From positions 62,001-126,000 of the forward strand of contig NZ_JAIQZB010000013.1 of assembly GCF_020164555.1 (NCBI RefSeq): a stretch of 64,000 nucleotides of DNA, written 5' to 3'. Shown here in pieces: positions 60,466 to 64,000 of this stretch. The stretch is from Salegentibacter lacus. GTDB taxonomy: Bacteria > Bacteroidota > Bacteroidia > Flavobacteriales > Flavobacteriaceae. Each line of letters begins with the position of its first letter. Positions within the stretch are counted from its first letter, which is position 1. The notes beneath the pieces are model-generated. The model made no database searches. It was given only the letters and a program-made list of their open reading frames with translations, and was not told where the DNA came from. A program made the position numbers and the translations under genes.

Positions 60466-61815
60466 TTAATATTCTTCAAACTCACCACAAGCAAGTGGTG
60501 TCATATTTGCTTCATGCAAAACTGCAGTTCTTAGATCTAAATTAGCAGCTGCTACCTGAGCAGGAGTTAAAGTAAAAGTCCTGGTATAGAATAAGTTTCC
60601 AGCTGCGTCTGCTTCTGGCCAAACATCTCCTGTGTAATCAAGGTCCCAAATTGGCGAACCATAATCTGCACAGGTTGCATTTTCATGAATGTGTTGTGGC
60701 ACATCTCCTGGAGTAAGTTCAGTAGCTGCAGTAGTAGCAGTTAATTGATTACCTTGTAACTTCAGATATGCAAATCCTACAGCATTTGAATCACCTAAAT
60801 TCTTTAAACAAGCCTTATAACGTTTAGCTTCGGTTCTAGGATCATCAAATGGTGGAGGGTTATCATTTCCACATCCATAGTTAAAGTGGTAGTAATCCAT
60901 TGTTGAATCATCGTCCTCACTATAGAACATTTTGATTTCATCATCAGTTATTGGACCTGCAAGAATAACTTCTCCGGCATCATCTGAACTATACTCGTCG
61001 GTATTATTCAGAGTAATCTGGAAATAGTAAGTATCAGTTTCGGCTGTATCAGGTAACCAGAAACATAATGGATCTGAATAGTAATCTCCTGTAACATCGT
61101 CTTCATCTACAACATTAGATTCTGTGTAAATTGGATCTCCAACTGCTTCTGAGCCCATCCATACATTTACTGTATAACCGGCTACATAGTGTCTTCCATC
61201 TTCTGAAGGACAGAAGTTTCCGAATAAACAAAATTTAATCAGCGGGATTGGTACAAGATCAAAGAATTGATATCCGTATAAGTTTACATCTCTATCATCA
61301 AAACATAATACTTCTACATCTACGTATTTCTTTGAGCCAGCTCTAAGATCAAAATTAATTGGAAGAGGATCGTTTACAAAGTTTTCATAATCACTTCCTT
61401 CTTTTGGTGCTACCCAAATTGGCAAGGTTGTGTCCCCTGGTTCTTCGGAATACACCCAGAAATCGGTTACACTAATTGAAGTAGTTGTTTCCCCCGCAGG
61501 AATTGGAATTTCCAGCTCATCATCATAATCAGTAAAATAAGTAGTTCCATCAAAGTTAACAGGAACAACTACATCTTCTTCTCCCAAATCATGGGTAAGT
61601 ACGACTCTCACATACATAGGAGCATCTTCAGAACACTCAGGAATCGCCTGTTTCAATAAACCCTGTCTATCCAGATCGTTTAAAACTGCGCCCAGGGAAA
61701 TGCTTGCCATTTCTCCATCGGTTCCCACATTATTTGTGGATTCATCTTTACTACAAGATGTAAATAACATCGCAATGATTGCGAGGCCGGTAAAGTAATT
61801 TTTTAGGTTTTTCAT
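60466..61815 (-). CDS. Array lipoprotein A: conserved N-module plus CHRD-like C-module
   Basis: ATG 61815 (MKNLKNYFTGLAIIAMLFTSC) is the start, as it gives a proper lipoprotein signal; an upstream in-frame start would bury it. The 449-residue product has the N-module at about 30-320 (SISLGAVLNDLDRQ, RAGSKKYVDVEVLCFDDRDV, NLYGYQFFDLVP, C-x-F-x-N-x-C then DGRHYVAGY). The C-terminal about 120 residues (VPQHIHENATCADYG, YTRTFTLTPAQVAAANL, TAVLHEANMTPLACGEF) have the His-x-His and Ala/Leu pattern of CHRD-type domains. Predicted surface-exposed; function unknown. Confidence 0.73.
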   Translation of the reverse strand: MKNLKNYFTGLAIIAMLFTSCSKDESTNNVGTDGEMASISLGAVLNDLDRQGLLKQAIPECSEDAPMYVRVVLTHDLGEEDVVVPVNFDGTTYFTDYDDELEIPIPAGETTTSISVTDFWVYSEEPGDTTLPIWVAPKEGSDYENFVNDPLPINFDLRAGSKKYVDVEVLCFDDRDVNLYGYQFFDLVPIPLIKFCLFGNFCPSEDGRHYVAGYTVNVWMGSEAVGDPIYTESNVVDEDDVTGDYYSDPLCFWLPDTAETDTYYFQITLNNTDEYSSDDAGEVILAGPITDDEIKMFYSEDDDSTMDYYHFNYGCGNDNPPPFDDPRTEAKRYKACLKNLGDSNAVGFAYLKLQGNQLTATTAATELTPGDVPQHIHENATCADYGSPIWDLDYTGDVWPEADAAGNLFYTRTFTLTPAQVAAANLDLRTAVLHEANMTPLACGEFEEY

Positions 61816-62049
61816 AACACTAAAGTTTTTGGTTAATAAATATTTAGAATGGTTAAAACAATATATATAATACGACTCTGTTAAGAGCATCTTGATATAT
61901 CAATATTAATTAGGGGGCGGTAAATAAATAGGTTGATCGCAAAAACTAGTGAAGTGGGGTGACTAGTAATTCATATGATAAATGTAGTCTAATTCTTTCC
62001 TTTCATGCTATAGGGGTTTTCTCCCCTATTTCGCCGAAAGGACTAATTT

Positions 62050-63066
62050 TTACACTTTTTGATAATCTATAAGCTTATGATTAATCGCATAAATAATACT
62101 TTCCAGGATAGTATCAGAGTTTGTTCTCTTTATAATATTGGAGCGATGTTTCTCTATCGTTTTAGGAGATATAAACAAAGCTTCAGATATATCTTTGGTT
62201 TTGTATCCTTTTATAAGTAGTTCAATAATTTCCTTTTCTCTATTGGTGAATTTAAAATCGGTAAGTTGACTATTCTGTTTAAAACAATTTTCTACCTCTT
62301 CAGATGCTGTCCCTATTCCTTCATTAATAACATCGTTTTCTTCTACGAAATCTATAAACATTACAAACTGATGGCCGAAATTTCTATTTAATTTAGAAAA
62401 ATTTATTCGGGCATTTCTTACCTTATCATTCCTTAATAATAAGGCAGTCTTTGTTGCCGCTTTTATGTGTTTACCTCTGGCAAAATTCCTTAAACTATCT
62501 TTTACCTTTTGTACGTTTTGGCAATTTACAAAGTCGGTGAGTTTTAAACCATTTTTCTCTTTCACATCAAAACTTTGTTTAAAAGCATCGTTCATTGCCA
62601 CAATTTCGTTCTGGTCCAGTAACACTACCGGTTGAGAAATTATATTAAACATACCCATAAAGGCATCTTTCCAAAAGTTAGAAAGAGAACGATTGCTGTA
62701 TACCAATTTTATGATTTTTCCACATAGCGCTTCTATAGTTGGAGAATAAACAAATTCATCTACAACTTTTCTAAATCGGCTCTCGGCCTCCGCCCTGTAA
62801 CGTTCTTCAGCATAAACTACGAGCCAGGCCTTGGTAAGAAAATGATTGGATTTAAAATTGGCGATATTTTTAAAATTCCTTCCCGATCTAAAAGAAGAAT
62901 AATCTAATAGAATTACATCGGGTAACAAGTTTAATGCAATGTTAAAACCTGTATGTAAAGAATTTGCGTGGGCTACTTCAAATTGCATACTAACCCCCTC
63001 CTGAACACAGTCTACCATACTTTGTTTGTTGGTAATAAGCAGTAATTGCTTTTTATCCGTTATCAT
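62050..63066 (-). CDS. LuxR-type regulator with receiver-like and PAS domains
   Basis: The 338-residue protein has a receiver-like N-terminus (about 5-125). It retains the phosphoacceptor-like Asp in PDVILLDYSSF but lacks the acidic pair after beta1 (LLLITNKQ), so it may not be phosphorylated normally. A PAS-like domain follows (about 130-255; PVVLLDQNEIVAMNDAFKQ), then a LuxR/GerE HTH (about 270-335; FTNREKEIIELLIKGYKTKD, ISPKTIEKHRSNI). It is upstream of, and on the same strand as, the lipoprotein array, 235 bp from lipoprotein A, and could regulate it. Confidence 0.82.
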   Translation of the reverse strand: MITDKKQLLLITNKQSMVDCVQEGVSMQFEVAHANSLHTGFNIALNLLPDVILLDYSSFRSGRNFKNIANFKSNHFLTKAWLVVYAEERYRAEAESRFRKVVDEFVYSPTIEALCGKIIKLVYSNRSLSNFWKDAFMGMFNIISQPVVLLDQNEIVAMNDAFKQSFDVKEKNGLKLTDFVNCQNVQKVKDSLRNFARGKHIKAATKTALLLRNDKVRNARINFSKLNRNFGHQFVMFIDFVEENDVINEGIGTASEEVENCFKQNSQLTDFKFTNREKEIIELLIKGYKTKDISEALFISPKTIEKHRSNIIKRTNSDTILESIIYAINHKLIDYQKV

Positions 63067-64000
63067 ACTACATCAATTTTGCGGCTGTTTAGCCAGTTAG
63101 TTAAAAACCGTGGAAAGTCCACAAGACATTAATTTGACAGACTCAAAACATTTAGATGTAAGGATCTGGATGTTTTAAATCTCACTTGGGGTGCAAAAAA
63201 TAAAGGGGCAAAATTGATAGGGCTTTAAAATTTACCTACATAATAGGTTTAAAGTTTTCCGGGGGGTGGAAAAAAAATAAGAAGATTTGGTATTTCAAAT
63301 ATAGGGGATTAACCTTATTTTATGCAAAAAAATAAAGTAATATTATACTGACAATCAATAAAATAAACCAAAGATGAAAGTGATTACAAATCCGATAAAT
63401 ATATATTTATAGCTCGTAGGAAAGCCTGTAAATTTATCATTCTGATTTTTGTAACACTAATTCCCCATTAAACAGATGTGAATATAAACGATCACCAGAT
63501 TAAGTAAGTAAAATCTTTTTATCCTTCAAATCACATATTCCGTCATCTTAAATTTCAAATAATACTGACAGAAAAATAATTGTATAGTTTTGAGTTTAAG
63601 AATTCACAGAACAAGATTTTAAAAAAAAACTAAGATATCTTCGGGGGTTTTAACCTACGGTTAATGCCCATCGTATAATGCCCCATCGTAAACGGCCAGT
63701 CAAAAATCTTCAATCAAAAAGCTATTCAGATTGTGACTTTAATTTTTTTAAAAGTCTAACCTGTTTCTTCAAACCTGCAAAAAGGGATGAATAAATTTCT
63801 GAAAATTTTGTGTTTGATATGGAAAGCGGGAGGTTTCGGAGGTAAAAGCTAATGTAAATCAAGTATTAAATATTTTGGTTGGTTAATAATAATGAAATGT
63901 AAGCCGACTAACAGAGATTATGACCACAGATAATAAATTAACTCGTATTTAACTGGCAAACCTATCTTTTTATTACTAATGATTATAAATATTGATAATT
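63067..64000. other. Non-coding interval to window end
   Basis: I see no credible gene, RNA gene or mobile element in these 934 bp. The sequence is AT-rich with scattered short homopolymers. Promoters for the LuxR-type gene presumably lie at its start. Confidence 0.5.

Noticed and set aside
61816-61890. 25-residue N-terminal extension of array lipoprotein A
   Set aside because: It would bury the lipoprotein signal, and the stretch is the leader shared with lipoprotein C.
1-64000. CRISPR arrays, rRNA and tRNA genes
   Set aside because: No regularly spaced direct repeats of CRISPR form, no rRNA-like stretch and no tRNA cloverleaf were recognised by eye; a covariance-model scan would be decisive.

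Overview
The window looks like a chromosomal piece of a marine-type Flavobacteriaceae (Bacteroidota). DNA is AT-rich, several genes are preceded by the Bacteroidota promoter form TTG-spacer-TAnnTTTG, lipoproteins carry a C-[S/T]-K-[D/E]-[D/E] start typical of surface-exported lipoproteins of this phylum, and family content (SIMPL protein, Dps, 37-kb polysaccharide locus, astacin-type lipoprotein) fits. Genus cannot be fixed from the sequence alone. No rRNA, tRNA or CRISPR array was seen.

Region 1 (1-35841, all minus strand) is a very large surface-polysaccharide locus built of modules. From its promoter-proximal end: a LacI-type regulator; rmlB, a P-loop kinase-like gene and rmlA; an MBOAT/SGNH acylation pair; a complete sulfate activation cassette (cysQ, cysC, cysD, cysN: PAPS supply and PAP removal); an epimerase, GNAT, WecE-type aminotransferase and UDP-HexNAc dehydrogenase set (predicted dTDP-Fuc4NAc-type and UDP-GalNAcA-type donors); ugd (UDP-GlcA); a PglK/MsbA-like ABC flippase; and a tightly overlapping operon for a pseudaminic-acid-type sugar (pseB, pseC, pseF, a tandem GNAT, a PseJ-like formyltransferase, a PIG-L deacetylase, pseI), followed by glycosyltransferases, a formyltransferase-like/GINT1-like fusion and a sulfotransferase. 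The product is predicted to be a sulfated, acylated, nonulosonate-containing glycan. The distal part (1-8.7 kb) is decaying: the sulfotransferase has two homopolymer frameshifts and two further genes survive only as fragments. Module junctions at about 19.8-20.7, 25.1 and 31.9 kb hold low-complexity intergenic sequence. The first also holds a four-helix-bundle protein gene split by a 286-bp GIY-YIG element with perfect 11-bp terminal inverted repeats.

Region 2 (36.0-51.8 kb) is mixed-strand housekeeping: a small membrane protein, Dps, MscS channel, a calcineurin-phosphoesterase/outer-membrane-barrel fusion, an HD-PycTM fusion, a large GAF protein, a TlpA-like lipoprotein, SIMPL protein, rhomboid protease, LpxL-like acyltransferase, GlmM and ACP phosphodiesterase. 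Divergent and convergent gene pairs have clear promoters and bidirectional terminators.

Region 3 (51.8-63.1 kb) is an array of five paralogous predicted surface lipoproteins with a conserved N-terminal module and a different C-terminal module in each (jelly-roll-like, DUF-like beta domain, thrombospondin type 3 repeats, CHRD-like). An astacin protease sits inside the array and a LuxR/PAS regulator at its promoter-proximal end. Most array genes have their own terminator. This array and the PseG-less, formyltransferase/deacetylase-containing nonulosonate operon are the best candidates for poorly described systems here. The last 934 bp hold no recognisable gene.
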